This document shows, piece after piece, positions 47,919-63,755 of a DNA stretch of 64,000 nt. The stretch is taken from assembly GCF_011397635.1 (NCBI RefSeq), contig NC_064767.1, positions 1,029,501 through 1,093,500 on the forward strand, read 5' to 3'. A program made the position numbers and the translations under genes. How positions within the stretch are numbered: the stretch's first letter is position 1; each line of letters starts with the position of its first letter. Origin of the DNA: Epinephelus fuscoguttatus (taxonomy: Eukaryota > Chordata > Actinopteri > Perciformes > Serranidae). The notes below the pieces were generated by a model that had not been told where the DNA came from, did no database searches, and saw nothing but the letters and a program-made list of their open reading frames with translations.

Positions 47919-47920
<2 letters not shown>
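43771..47920 (+). CDS. aifm2: AIFM2 / ferroptosis suppressor protein 1 (FSP1)
   Basis: An NAD(P)H:quinone oxidoreductase. In known family members it is membrane-anchored through an N-myristoyl group, reduces ubiquinone and vitamin K, and protects lipids from peroxidation. Coding exons: 43771-43945, 44629-44744, 45704-45823, 45918-46010, 46234-46342, 46438-46590, 46958-47158 and 47769-47920. All phases close to 372 residues, against 373 in human. Visible motifs: MGGQASS myristoylation signal at the start, FAD-binding GGGFGG at residues 17-22, NAD(P)-binding GGGSTG at 148-153, and GDC at 283-285 in [10 protein letters not shown]. The end reads [11 protein letters not shown]...[11 protein letters not shown]. 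It is convergent with the elongase gene downstream. A 22-unit minisatellite sits in intron 2 and GTTGCC repeats in introns 4 and 7. Part of the gene is duplicated at 5.7-7.2 kb. Confidence 0.97.
44756..45671. repeat. Minisatellite in aifm2 intron 2, 22 copies of ~41 bp
   Basis: Each unit has the fixed core TGCTAAGCTAGGCTAA and a variable part such as CAGTTTCCCCTGCTTCCAGT. I count 22 cores. Units 9-12 resemble units 16-19, and units 15-16 resemble 20-21, so blocks of several units were duplicated together. The core contains AGCTAGGCT, a near palindrome. Confidence 0.92.
46040..46233. repeat. Degenerate GTTGCC minisatellite, aifm2 intron 4
   Basis: Loose repeats built from GTTGCCTCTCTGTGTTTCAG and GTTATTAGTTGC-like words. 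The same words form intron 7 (about 47205-47768), and an expanded version lies at 5755-5990 in the partial copy. Confidence 0.7.
47205..47768. repeat. Degenerate GTTGCC minisatellite, aifm2 intron 7
   Basis: Irregular units of about 20-35 bp such as AGTTGCCCATCTGTGTTGCT fill the intron up to the last acceptor. The duplicated copy stops inside this array at 7247. A (CA)n tract precedes it at about 47162-47190. Confidence 0.75.

Positions 47921-47965
<45 letters not shown>
47921..47965. repeat. (CA)n directly after the aifm2 stop codon
   Basis: About 22 CA units begin at the base after TGA and so lie in the 3' UTR. The region from 47966 to 48289 is otherwise plain; a polyadenylation variant ATTAAA near 48270 is possible. 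Confidence 0.85.
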
Positions 47966-47968
<3 letters not shown>

Positions 47969-48289
47969 CGTACACTTGTGAGGACCGTGACCAAGGACTT
48001 TAATATGAACCCAGGTTACTGACGCAGGTCAAAGGTCACATTTCTTTGTGTTTACAACTTTACAAAAACAACCTGTAAACATTCATGTGGACGTTTTAAA
48101 ATTCAGACGGATTCACGTGGAAACGGTCTCAGTTTTTAAATCACAGGGAGGCTGTTGTTTCTCCTCAGTTCAGCTGGACTCTTCTTCTTCTTCTGGTATT
48201 TAAACACTGTAGAGTCAACGACAGCTGACGTTAGGTCTGTTTAACGTCGTACATGTTACAGTTATGTAGATTAAATTAAAAAAACACCT

Positions 48290-49000
48290 CGAGGGAATTG
48301 TTTTTTAAATTTGGCACAAACGTTCACCTGGACGCAACGATGAACTTATTAAATTTTGGTGGTCAAAGGTCACTTTGAACTCATCCATCTTATTCTCATG
48401 AATGAGATATTTTAAAAAACTTTGGCACAAATGTTAACTTTGACTTAACAGCAAACTGATTAGATTTTGAGGGTCAAAGGTTAACGGCACTGTGACCTTG
48501 CATCCTTCATATTCTCCTGAATGTGATATCTCAGTAAGTCCTTGAGAGAGTTTCTTTACATTTGGCACAAACGCAATATTTAAAAAAAAAACAAAAAAAA
48601 ACTTTAGGGGGTTGTTTTTTAAATTTGGCACAGTTGTCACTTGGACTCACTCATTTTGGTGGTCATAGGTCACTGTGACTTAAGTTATCTCATTCTTGTG
48701 AACGCAATATCTCAAAAGCGCCAGGATGTAATTTCTTCAAATTTGGCACAAAGGTCCAACAATGAACTGATCAAACTGATCAGAACTTGGTGGTTGAAGG
48801 TCAAGATCGTTCTGAACTTGTGTCCTTCTTATTCTCATGAATGTAATATTTTAAAAAACACGTTATTCAAATTTGGACTTTACAATGAACTGATTCGACT
48901 CTGAAGGTCATAGGTCAAAGGCAACTTTTCCTTGGTTTTCTCATTTTTGTGACTGTAATATCTTGAGAACATGTTTGGCACAAACGCCGACAGACTGTCA
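48290..49000. repeat. Degenerate tandem repeat, ~120-150 bp units
   Basis: Four to five diverged units share TTTAAATTTGGCACAAACGT, GATGAACTTATTAAATTTTG and TGGTGGTCAAAGGTCACT. The GGTCAAAGGTCA segment repeats in several units. It lies in the short gap between two convergent genes and encodes nothing. Confidence 0.75.
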
Positions 49001-49165
49001 GAGACACTGGACTGGTGGGCGGAGTCATACAACCACAGGGTGATGACTGTAGTTTCATCTTGTTTCTTGTTTAGCTTTAGGTACACATGAATTATCTGCT
49101 CCTGTTTCATCGAGTTCAAGCTTTAAAAACATCAAACACATTTACAAACATTTATAAACAGCTTC

Positions 49166-50631
49166 TTTATTATATTTTTCAAACAATAAATAAAATGTTT
49201 TGAACCTGAAGGTGTTCACATGTTCTCATGTTCATCAACAGCAGAAATATAAAGGTGTGTTCATACAGAAAATTATCGTCAGTCAGCGTTCATCAAACAG
49301 CTTCTGCTGCTGAACGTCTCCTTAAAACTCAGAAACTTTCACATCACACACTTCAAAACAATAATAATAACAATAAACAGCATGTTTGTGAGGAAGATGT
49401 TTCCTGACGACAGCTTTCAGTAAACAAAAATCTCTGGTGCAAAAAACAGTATAAAAAATACAAACTCATAAATACATGTGATCAACACGTCAGTGATATT
49501 AATAAACAAACATTAGTGATGTGTGTTTGGAGACTTCTCCGGCCACCGACTGGCTGCCATCATACGTCAAATAAATATTAATAAATAAATCACGTCATAG
49601 ATTTTTGTTTCTCAGCTGGAAAACGTGGATGGAAAAAAAAACAACCTCAAAACTAACGTAAGGTTCTTGTTTACATGTAAACAAACTGATTTTACCAAAC
49701 ACAAAGTTTAAAAGCAGCAAAGAGCTCAAACGACGAGTCGATTCAAATAAAAGTCAACGGACAGATATTTAACTGTTGACGTTTATCGAGTGGCAGGTTT
49801 CAGCTTCTCAAATCAGTTTCAGACTGCTGAGAACAAGATGTTTGAGGACGTCACGTTGGATTCTGGTGACAGTTTAGACGTGTCCGCCGTCAACACGGAG
49901 CTTTAAAATCACTTCCTGTAAACACAGTGTGACTCAAACATCAAACTCCAGGTGAGATTTGTGTAAACCGTCTGCTGCTGCCTCCTGATTGGCTCCTCAC
50001 ACACAGGACTGGAGGTGTGGACAGGGGAAACCAGTTACACCAGTACGAGCGGTTTGGGGTGGGAGTGGTGGTTTCATCAGCCTGCTGGGTGTGACGGGTG
50101 ACGAGTCATCGAAGTGAGCGTCAACAAATCTTTTGACTAAAGTCCAGCAGGTCGTCAGTCAGGATGACGTCATGTGTCGTCGGGCCCAGTGATGAAGGCG
50201 TGTTTGAAACAAGTGTGTGTGAACTAAAATCAGTCGCTGGAAATTATGAGGCGATAAAACTGACTCATTTATCATTTAGTCTGATTAACTTTACGATGCT
50301 TTGACCTTTGTGTGTCCGTCAAACTTCAAAAAATCTGAAGTGACATCATTCGACACTGTTACAGATGTTTCCTGCAGATTTAAAAACAAGTCATTGATTT
50401 ACAAGTGTTTTTGTCTGATGATTTGATTCATCAGATGTTGGATGTGGAGTTGATCTTCTGCTCTGAATGAACACAAAGTTATTCAAATGACTCCTGAGGT
50501 CAGCCAAACAAACGATGGTTCCAGTTCCCGTCAGAAATATAAAATGTCACGTTAAAGATGTTTAAATGTTAGCAGCTTCAGTTCAACAGAGACATGACAC
50601 ACAGTCAGATCTCCCACAATGCCCCTGGTCT
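49166..50631 (-). other. 3' UTR of the ELOVL6-type gene
   Basis: Sequence between the elongase stop (50632) and a - strand AATAAA (TTTATT on + at 49166-49171). A 3' UTR of about 1.47 kb is inferred. No other gene or repeat is seen in it. Confidence 0.45.
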
Positions 50632-56008
<5,377 letters not shown>

Positions 56009-56207
56009 CTTTATTTATATTAATAAAATTATCAGGAGTTTATATTTAATAAAATCTGTAAACTCAGAGTCCCGTCAGTGTCTCCTCTTCCTCTGCTGCT
56101 GCGGTCTGTCCTCTCACCTGTCTCACCTGTCTCACCGTCCTAGTTAAAGCCTGTTCGCAGGGGGCGGGGCCTCATTGAGACACGCCCCTTTCTTCTTTTT
56201 TTCATTT

Positions 56208-56545
56208 ACTGATTTTCTTCTATTTTACGGCACGGAAGCAGCAAAAACAACAACAACAACAACAATAATAAATGAAATAAAAAGTTATTATTTTTTATTC
56301 CTTCTCAAACACAGTGGCTCTGTTCTGCTCATCAAGAACTTTGATTTATTTTTGTTTATTTTATAAATGTACTGATTTTCTTCTATTTTACGGCACGGAA
56401 GCAGCAAAAACAACAACAACAACAACAACAATAATAAATGAAATAAAAAGTTATTATTTTTCATTCCTTCTCAAACACAGTGGCTCTGTTCTGCTCATCA
56501 AGAACTTTGATTTATTTTTGTTTATTTTATAAATGTACTGATTTT
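56208..56545. repeat. Tandem duplication, 163-166 bp units (2 copies plus a stub)
   Basis: ACTGATTTTCTTCTATTTTA opens a unit at 56208, 56371 and (partly) 56537. Each unit contains a CAA/ATA microsatellite that differs by one CAA step. It lies just upstream of the elongase start codon, after a GC-rich GGGGGCGGGGCCTC stretch at 56160 that could belong to its promoter. Confidence 0.9.
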
Positions 56546-58440
56546 CTCCATTTCTGCAAAAAAAAGTATAGTTTAGTATTTAGTGTTTTTATTCTAGTAC
56601 ATTTATAGTGTATTATATATATATATATATGTATATAATCATCAGAAACGTTGTTGAAATTATGACAAACTTATCAAACTTTATCAAAATATTAAGTTAA
56701 TGCCTCCACAAAAAAACAAAACCCTGAGAAACAACAGAGTCATTAAGACAAAATTTTTCATTGTATTGACTCACGGGATTTTTATTTTTATTTTTATCAC
56801 ACTGGCAAAAACTGGCTTTCACATTAATACTGTTTTTATTTGTTAGTGTCCTAAAATAATGAGAAACTTTCTCAAACTATTTCCTTGAAACAACACTGAG
56901 TCATTAGTTTGAGAAAGTTTCTGACCATAATAACGTACAGGATGGTTTTTATCACACTGTGCTGTTCTGTCTTATTTCAGCGTGTTCATATGGAGGTAGA
57001 TCTGTCTCAATATTAACTTTATGAATAAACATAAAAAGAATCTGTGAGCACATTTAATTAGTTAACAACTAAATGAAAAAGTTGTGTGAATATGTTTCTC
57101 AAACATGTTTGTGATTCTAGTTTTCATTTGTGAATCTCAGTTCTGCACTCGTGGATTTGTGTTTTATGCACAGTGTGTTTTTTCTTTAAAGAGGCAACAG
57201 ACAGCATCTTTCCCTAAATATATCATGATGAAAATAACGTGGGTTGCACAGAGTAGTGGCCACAGTAAAATCACACTATCAGTCTATCAGACTATACTGG
57301 TGGCTTTACAGCCTACACTTTATTGATTATCTCTGATCCCCACGCTCAGTTTGGTCGTTGCCACAGTGCGACACAACGCCACTGACGCTTGCCTCTTTAA
57401 ATTTATTTAGAATTTGTGTGTCTGCAGATCTGATTTATTATTTGTTTGTGTTTTCTTTAATTATTTTTTCTCCTCTAGACTGAATAACATCAGAATGTCA
57501 TTCAGTCTAGAGGAGGTGGGTTCATTTCATATTTGAAACACCTTTGAATAAGCTCTGTAAAAACCCTCTTGGGTCAGCAGGAGGATTCGTCGTCACAAAG
57601 CTGAACACAGGCTGATTATTATGAATCAGCGTTTTCAGTCGTCACAGAACAGAATCAGCTGATTACAGTTTCTAACAGTCTGATTAGAGGAGCAGTTTGT
57701 TCCAGATCTGAGAACAGAGTCACACTTTGTTTAAAACACTTTGTACAGAGTGAATCTGACAGATAAATGATTCACAGAGAGACACAGAGAGAGGAAGATA
57801 ACCAGAGGAAGGTTTCACATCCTGTACTGCAGGGAAGGAACCAAGACCTCACTGTGGAAATACTCTGACAGTAAAATGATGTTTGAAAATATAAAGTATT
57901 TAAAGTGATTGTTATTATTTCTGATCTCATTAGAAGATTCTGGCTCATGTATTTATGTAAATCATTATGAAACCTCCTTTCACATGTTTTTAATGATTAT
58001 ATTTATTGTGGATTAATCTGCTGATTGTTTTCTCCATAAATCAATTGATTGATTGGTTTGTAAGAAATGTTCATATGTCCTGTCCAACCTTCAGGACTAA
58101 TTTGGACTCCGTCCTCCTCCCCACCTGGTCCACTGTCCCCTCCTCTGTTTGACCACTGAAGTCGTCCTGCTGCCTCCACTGTCTGACTGTCGGTCCTTGT
58201 TGCCGCCCTCCGTCACCACTGTCATGACGAACAGTGTCAAACTAAAAGGATCAAATCTATAGTTCTTCTTCCTGGTGGAAACTTGGGACCTACGTTACCC
58301 ACAGTGCACCTCTCCCTCTGACAGCTGTTTGGTAGATTATGATGTTTCCTGCAGCAGAGAGGAGGGTTAGCTGCAGAGGTCTGGTCTCTTCTCTCTGACA
58401 TCACTTGAGGACACTTTAGACCCCACTCTAGACCTCCTAC
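56546..58440. other. Intergenic, no gene seen
   Basis: AT-rich sequence. Apart from the hairpin at 57470-57515, no feature is supported. Confidence 0.4.
57470..57515. repeat. Perfect 16-bp inverted repeat (hairpin)
   Basis: CTCCTCTAGACTGAAT at 57470-57485 and its exact complement at 57500-57515, with a 14-nt loop. The stem is too short for a standard animal miRNA precursor. Function unknown. Confidence 0.85.
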
Positions 58441-58760
58441 CAGCTGGATGTGCCCAGAACACCTCTAACAGGAGGCGTCCAGGAGGATCCTGATCAGATG
58501 TTGAACCCCTTTGACGTGAAGAAGCAGCGGCTCTACTCCGAGCTCCCTCCGGATGTCTCTCAAGACGGAGATGGACGAGGAAATGGAAAGCTTCGCCCTC
58601 TGGCTCACCTCCCTCTTCACCACGACGTCCAGCACAGCTCCTGCATCACTGCAGATGCCCCATAGCGGACCCCTTCCTCCCCCCGGCAGCACCTCAGGAT
58701 CCTGTCCATGAACCTTCGCCCGAGACCTGAACTTTTGTTTGGTATGTATTTTTAATTTCT
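58441..58760 (+). repeat. Dispersed retroelement-like sequence
   Basis: A GC-richer stretch with CCAGGAGGATCCTGATCAGA and GCAGCGGCTCTACTCCGAGC that I recognise as recurring in fish genomes, but cannot place in a family. A 71-codon frame (58450-58665) includes KKQRLYSELPPDV. Probably a degenerate LINE piece. Confidence 0.35.
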
Positions 58761-58799
58761 CCTACGAATTTGGGATCAGAAGGACAGAAGACTGAAATA

Positions 58800-59765
58800 T
58801 TGTCAACGATGATAAAGTCCCAACGTCCTCAAACAAGACGACGATAATGTCCCAATGTCCTCAAACCAGACGATGATAAAGTCCCAACGTCCTCAAACCA
58901 GATGACGATAAAGTCCCAACGTCCTCAAACCAGACGATGATAAAGTCCCAACGTCCTCAAACCAGATGACGATAAAGTCCCAACGTCCTCAAACAAGACG
59001 ATGATAATGTCCCAACGTCCTCAAACCAGATGATGATAAAGTCCCAACGTCCTCAAACCAGACGATGATAAAGTCCCAACGTCCTCAAACCAGATGACGA
59101 TAAAGTCCCAACGTCCTCAAACCAGACGATGATAAAGTCCCAATGTCCTCAAACCAGACGACGATAATGTCCCAACGTCCTCAAACCAGACGATGATAAT
59201 GTCCCAACGTCCTCAAACCAGATGATGATAAAGTCCCAACGTCTTCAAACCAGACGATGATAAAGTCCCAACGTCCTCAAACCAGACGATGATAAAGTCC
59301 CAACGTCCTCAAACAAGATGATGATAATGTCCCAACGTCCTCAAACAAGATGATGATAATGTCCCAACGTCCTCAAACAAAACGATGATAAAGTCCCAAC
59401 GTCCTCAAACCAGACGACGATAAAGTCCCAACGTCCTCAAACAAGACGATGATAAAGTCCCAACGTCCTCAAACCAGATGATAATAATGTCCCAACGTCC
59501 TCAAACAAGACGATGATAAAGTCCCAACGTCCTCAAACAAGACGATGATAAAGTCCCAACGTCCTCAAACCAGACGACGATAAAGTCCCAACGTCCTCAA
59601 ACAAGACGATGATAAAGTCCCAACGTCCTCAAACCAGATGATAATAATGTCCCAACGTCCTCAAACAAGACGATGATAATGTCCCAACGTCCTCAAACAA
59701 GATGATGATAATGTCCCAACGTCCTCAGACGAGACGATGAGAAAGTCCCAACGTCCTCAAACAAG
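58800..59765. repeat. 32-bp minisatellite, about 30 copies
   Basis: The unit is GATGATAAAGTCCCAACGTC plus CTCAAACCAGAC, with variation at AYGAYGAT and at CCAGA/CAAGA. The array is highly uniform, with local sub-blocks repeated (59395-59510 against 59565-59680). Not coding. Confidence 0.93.
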
Positions 59766-60048
59766 TACTTCCTAATTGGCAGTGTCTTATTTTGCTACTG
59801 TTGCTGAAATTGGTCAAATTTGTTGCCATATCAAACTACAAACGTTATGAATCTTAAATAAACAATTTTCAGCTTTTCCACTTTTGTCTTGAGATTGGCT
59901 GCAGACTGACTTGGCAGTGATGGCTGCCATCTTGTTTTGACATGGATTAGTGCATTGCCAATATGATGTCCTCATATGAGGTCGCAGGGTCTCAGGAGGA
60001 TATCATGAACAGAATTAGAGACAAGGGACTGTTGTGCCTTCTTCTCAT

Positions 60049-60480
60049 CCTGTTCGTGACGCCAAAATTGTTGTTTCTTAAATAGCGATGATGTGAAGGT
60101 GATGAAAAAGACTCCGATGACACCATCTTGCTTGCATAAGAAAAGGTTTTATTACAAGAAGTACAGCATCTATCAAGCATCTAGAATGCTTGGAGAGGGT
60201 TCTTAGCCAATATGAACTGCTCTGGAAAACAGTCCCAAATACCCTGCTTATATAGACCTGGTGGTGTTTGTGAAATGTGAGACAAAGTCAAACAGACAAC
60301 AGAGGGTCATTCTTGTTGGATTTCTCCAATCCCTGACCCTGGGCCACAAATATCTTCTTTGACCCTGACCATATATGTTTCTGACCCTGAGCCCCTTACT
60401 GGTCATCTGTTCCAAAGCTTCAGAGTGAATGATAATACACGACAGGACAACACCCACTGGGAACATGTTTGACTTTGTGC
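60049..60480 (-). mobile_element. Probable LTR (retroviral-type or Gypsy) with primer-binding site
   Basis: On the - strand the order is promoter-like TCTATATAAGCAGG (about 60245-60258), polyadenylation signal AATAAAACC (about 60145), LTR end near 60069, and TGGCGTCACGAACAGG (60064-60049), which looks like a primer-binding site just after the LTR. The 5' boundary near 60480 is approximate. About 150 bp of internal sequence may follow to 59900; no gag, pol or env is visible, so this is a near-solo LTR. Confidence 0.6.
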
Positions 60481-60504
60481 CAAGTATACAGACACAGGTC
60501 TTTC

Positions 60505-60690
60505 ATGACCCCTCCAGCAGCCCTGCGAGGGTAAAGACCTGGTCCACTGTTCTATAACCAGCATGAAATCCGCATCTCTCCTGCTGAACAGGAGGTCTGA
60601 CAGTCTATCGGAGCCTTCAGCACCCCGGAGTAAACTATCCCAGGGAGGCTGAGCCGTGTGATACCCCGATTGTTGGAGTTGTTGTCCTGA
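60505..60690 (-). mobile_element. LINE reverse-transcriptase scrap
   Basis: On the - strand, fragments in different frames read GITRLSLPGIVYSGVL and CGFHAGYRTVDQVFTLAG. They match the RT stretch that precedes the first catalytic aspartate in a common fish LINE. A stop follows LLEGS. Too short to classify. Confidence 0.6.
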
Positions 60691-60836
60691 GTCCTGAGTT
60701 AAACTGACAGACTGAACCAGGATCAGTGTGTTGGCAGAGAGCCAGTCTGAGGGCCATTTAACAGTGTTTATGATCACGTGGCGGCGGAGACACGAACACA
60801 CCGATGGAAATGATGTTCAGTATCTGACTGTCACGC

Positions 60837-60844
60837 TATAAAAG
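60837..60844 (+). promoter_or_regulatory. Candidate TATA box of the cystatin gene
   Basis: TATAAAAG in CACGCTATAAAAGAAG, 255 bp upstream of the cystatin start codon. Spacing suggests a start site near 60865-60870 with a 5' UTR of about 230 bp. A CRE-like TGACGTCA lies at about 60952. Confidence 0.45.
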
Positions 60845-61098
60845 AAGTTCCTGTTTGATATATTCACAGTCTGTCGTATCTTAAACATCTGTGCATTAAT
60901 TTTCAGCAGTAATTATACAAACATAACTCATAACCCTCAGGTGATCTGTGTGACGTCACATGTTTGAGTCACACAAACAGAAGAAGAAAACCAGCTGGTC
61001 CTGACACAGATATCTCAGGTAGTTAATGATCTGAGGTCAGAGTGTCGCCGCCTCACAGGAGACACAGACGAGTCCCCACAGAGACACTAACAGAGGAC

Positions 61099-63755
61099 AT
61101 GATGGGACCGAAGACGCTGCTGCTCGTCTCTCTGCTCGCCGTCCTGGGTAAGAAACTTCCTGTTCCTTTATTCATGTTTGAAGAGAGGTTATTTCATCGT
61201 ACAGAATTTTTTATGTTTAAATAAAACAGTCTTTATTTTGATTTGATTTTTTTTAATATTTCAGTTAAAGGTGAATTTATGGAGCAGCTGTAGTAAAGTT
61301 TGAAGCTCGTCTCCGCTCACTGCTTTAACCCTTAAAACCTCGTCTCTCCTTGTCAGAGCTACATATTTAAAAGTGTTTTTCCACAAATGAAATCCTTTTG
61401 TACTTCTGAGCCCGTTCTCATTCTGACGTTGTCAAATATTGATGCTTTGTCAGAGATTTTGGAGTCAGCCACCGACGCAACAAAGGACCTTTCATGGCAG
61501 GATGAGTCAGTTTAACACGCTGCTGGTAACAAGGTGATATAAAGAGCTGGAAAGTGTCTATAATGTGGGCAGCAGGGGAGGTGGACGGGTCCAACAGATC
61601 CTGGACTTTTACACGGGAGCCTGCCGTCTGTCTCCTGTGTGAATGTGAATGAATGAATGAATCAAATAAACATAAATACAAAGTGTTTTACTGACTGTGC
61701 ACATCTGATGACCAGAAGCTGTACACTTCCTGTGAAAACTGAAGTGTGTTTTGAGAAGAAAGAGGACATGTACCAGGCTCAATTTGACACAGCGTGCTGG
61801 ATCGTCAACAACAGACGCAGTTGGACACCTCGCCCGTCATGTGGACACCTCGCCCGTCATGTGGACACTTCGCCCATCATGTGGACACCTCGCCCGTCAT
61901 GTGGACACCTCGCCCGTCACGTGGACACCTCGCCCGTCATGTGGACACCTCGCCCGTCATGTGGACACCTCGCCCGTCATGTGGACACCTCGCCCGTCAT
62001 GTGGACACCTCGCCCGTCATGTGGACACCTCGCCCGTCATGTGGACACCTCGCCCGTCATGTGGACACTTCGCCCATCATGTGGACACCTCGCCCGTCAC
62101 GTGGACACCTTGCTTGTCATGTGGACACCTCGCCCGTCATGTGGACACCTCGCCCGTCATGTGGACACTTCGCCCGTCATGTGGACACTTCGCCCGTCAC
62201 GTGGACGTCAATGTCTGCCAACAAAATGGCCGTATTTGACGAGTCTGTGAAAGGAACATGTTGGACTTTTCCCTGGAGACCGGTGGTGAACTCTGAGTCA
62301 TTTTAATGTCCGTCATAGCCGTGTTTCTTCTCCTAACCTTCGTAGCTTTACGTTAACGTCATTCGTGGGACGCTAACTCGTAGGATAATACGAAGCGCTG
62401 TGTGAGGACATGTTGGGTAATGTGTTGCTGATGTTGCATAAACCGTGAGAATAGAGTAGAAGTGACCGATACGTAGCTACACCTGGCGTCTGATACTCCA
62501 CAAGTTGACAGGATTGGTTCCTGGGGTTTGTGATGTCACAAACTGTGGCTGTTTGAATGCATACTTTTGAGACTGTGGTTGGTGCAGTGCAGCTCAAAGA
62601 CAGAAACGCTCAGTCGTGGTGTTGACTGCTTATTTCGCTCATAAAGGGCGTGACACAGTGTTGGTATCCGACAAACTGGAAATAAGAACGAGCTGACACG
62701 ACAGCATGCTCTCAAACAAAAGTTGAACAAACTATTTGCAGGTGTTGCAGCACCACGATCCCAAATAAAAGATGTGAACGGGCGACACCCAGTCCTGATG
62801 TGACCTCTACCTGTGCACTGACAGGTGACTGTCTCCGCCCACTCCTGCTCTCACACTGTCACAGTTTGAACAGACATTTATAGTTTCCTGCCTCGTTGTC
62901 TCTGTCACTGACTGCAGACTGAAATAACTCTCACTTGTCTCTCGTTTTGAGGGTAACCAGCCCCTTCTCATCCCAACTTATCAAACAACACTGTTTGTCA
63001 GTGATCTCTGCGTCAGACACCAAAGCACAGAGGCAGCTCTCGTATGACACGACTCAGTCGGCCACGGACTGATGATTTGTACGAGCTGATGATTTGTACG
63101 AGCTGATGATTTGTACGAACTGATGATTTGTACGAGCTGATGATTTGTATGAATTGATGATTTGTACGGACTGATGATTTGTACGAGCTGATGATTTGTA
63201 CGAGCTGATGATTTGTACGGACTGATGATTTGTATGAATTGATGATTTGTACGAGCTGATGATTTGTACGAGCTGATGATTTGTATGAATTGATGATTTG
63301 TACGGACTGATGATTTGTACGAGCTGATGATTTGTACGAGCTGATGATTTGTACGGACTGATGATTTGTATGAATTGATGATTTGTACGGGCTGATGATT
63401 TGTACGAGCTGATGATTTGTATGAATTGATGATTTGTACGAATTGATGATTTGTACGAAATGTCTGGAGCTGAATTTATAACTGAACACCAGATCGTATG
63501 AACTCTTTGTGTGTTTAATGTGTGAAGCTGTCAGATAAAAGCAGGTCTGACTGTCTGCCGTCCTCTTCCTCTGCAGTCGTGGCGTCGGCCGTGGGCCAGC
63601 AAGGCAGAATGTTGCTCGGGCCGTGGACGGATGTCAGCGAGAGTGACTACGAACTTCAGCAGGGTCTCACCAGCGCCATCCACTACTACAACAACCACGG
63701 ATCAAACAATGATTACTACTTCAAACCCTCCACCATCATCAGAGCACGGAGGCAG
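61099..63755 (+). CDS. Type-2 cystatin (cystatin C-like), first two coding exons
   Basis: A secreted inhibitor of papain-type cysteine proteases. Exon 1 (61099-61147) gives a signal peptide, MMGPKTLLLVSLLAVL, continued by VVASAVG across the splice. Exon 2 (63577-63755) gives GRMLLGPWTDVSESDYELQQ with the conserved Gly of the N-terminal inhibitory segment, then GLTSAIHYYNNHGSN and FKPSTIIRARRQ, ending in phase at /GTACGA. The QxVxG loop, the PW loop and the four disulfide cysteines should lie in later exons beyond 64000. The second ATG, directly after the first, could also serve as start. The intron carries repeat family X and two minisatellites. Confidence 0.88.
61405..61830. repeat. Dispersed repeat family X, copy 2 (cystatin intron 1)
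   Basis: It shares ordered blocks with 52076-52580: TCTCATTCTGACGTTGTCAA, GGAGTCAGCCACCGACGCAA, CACTTCCTGTGAAAACTGAA and TTTGACACAGCGTGCTGGAT. Its right end passes straight into the 20-bp minisatellite. Confidence 0.6.
61821..62206. repeat. 20-bp minisatellite, about 19 copies
   Basis: Unit GTGGACACCTCGCCCGTCAT, very uniform, with C/T variants at a few sites. All three + frames stay open through it because the unit has no stop and three units span 60 bp; it is intronic. Confidence 0.93.
62207..62954. other. Cystatin intron 1, no further feature
   Basis: No gene or repeat recognised. A fragment resembling the start of repeat family X follows at about 62955-63060. Confidence 0.4.
63067..63458. 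repeat. 17-bp minisatellite, about 23 copies
   Basis: Unit TGATGATTTGTACGAGC with variants ending GGAC, GAAC and TATGAAT. The variants occur in a recurring order (GAGC, GAGC, GGAC, TGAAT), so multi-unit blocks were copied. Intronic; the long - strand open frame across it is an artefact. Confidence 0.93.

Noticed and set aside
47657-47965. 102-codon - strand frame over the last aifm2 exon
   Set aside because: Antisense shadow that includes the (CA)n tract; the + strand exon is well supported.
58800-59765. Possible CRISPR-like array (regular ~32-bp repeats)
   Set aside because: The units are contiguous with no unique spacers, in a vertebrate genome; it is a minisatellite.
61657-62306. Three open frames of 162-197 codons with His/Cys-rich periodic peptides
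   Set aside because: Artefact of the 20-bp minisatellite inside the cystatin intron; no splice or start context supports them.
63013-63489. 158-codon - strand frame with NHQ/YKSS periodic peptides
   Set aside because: Read-through of the 17-bp minisatellite inside an intron.
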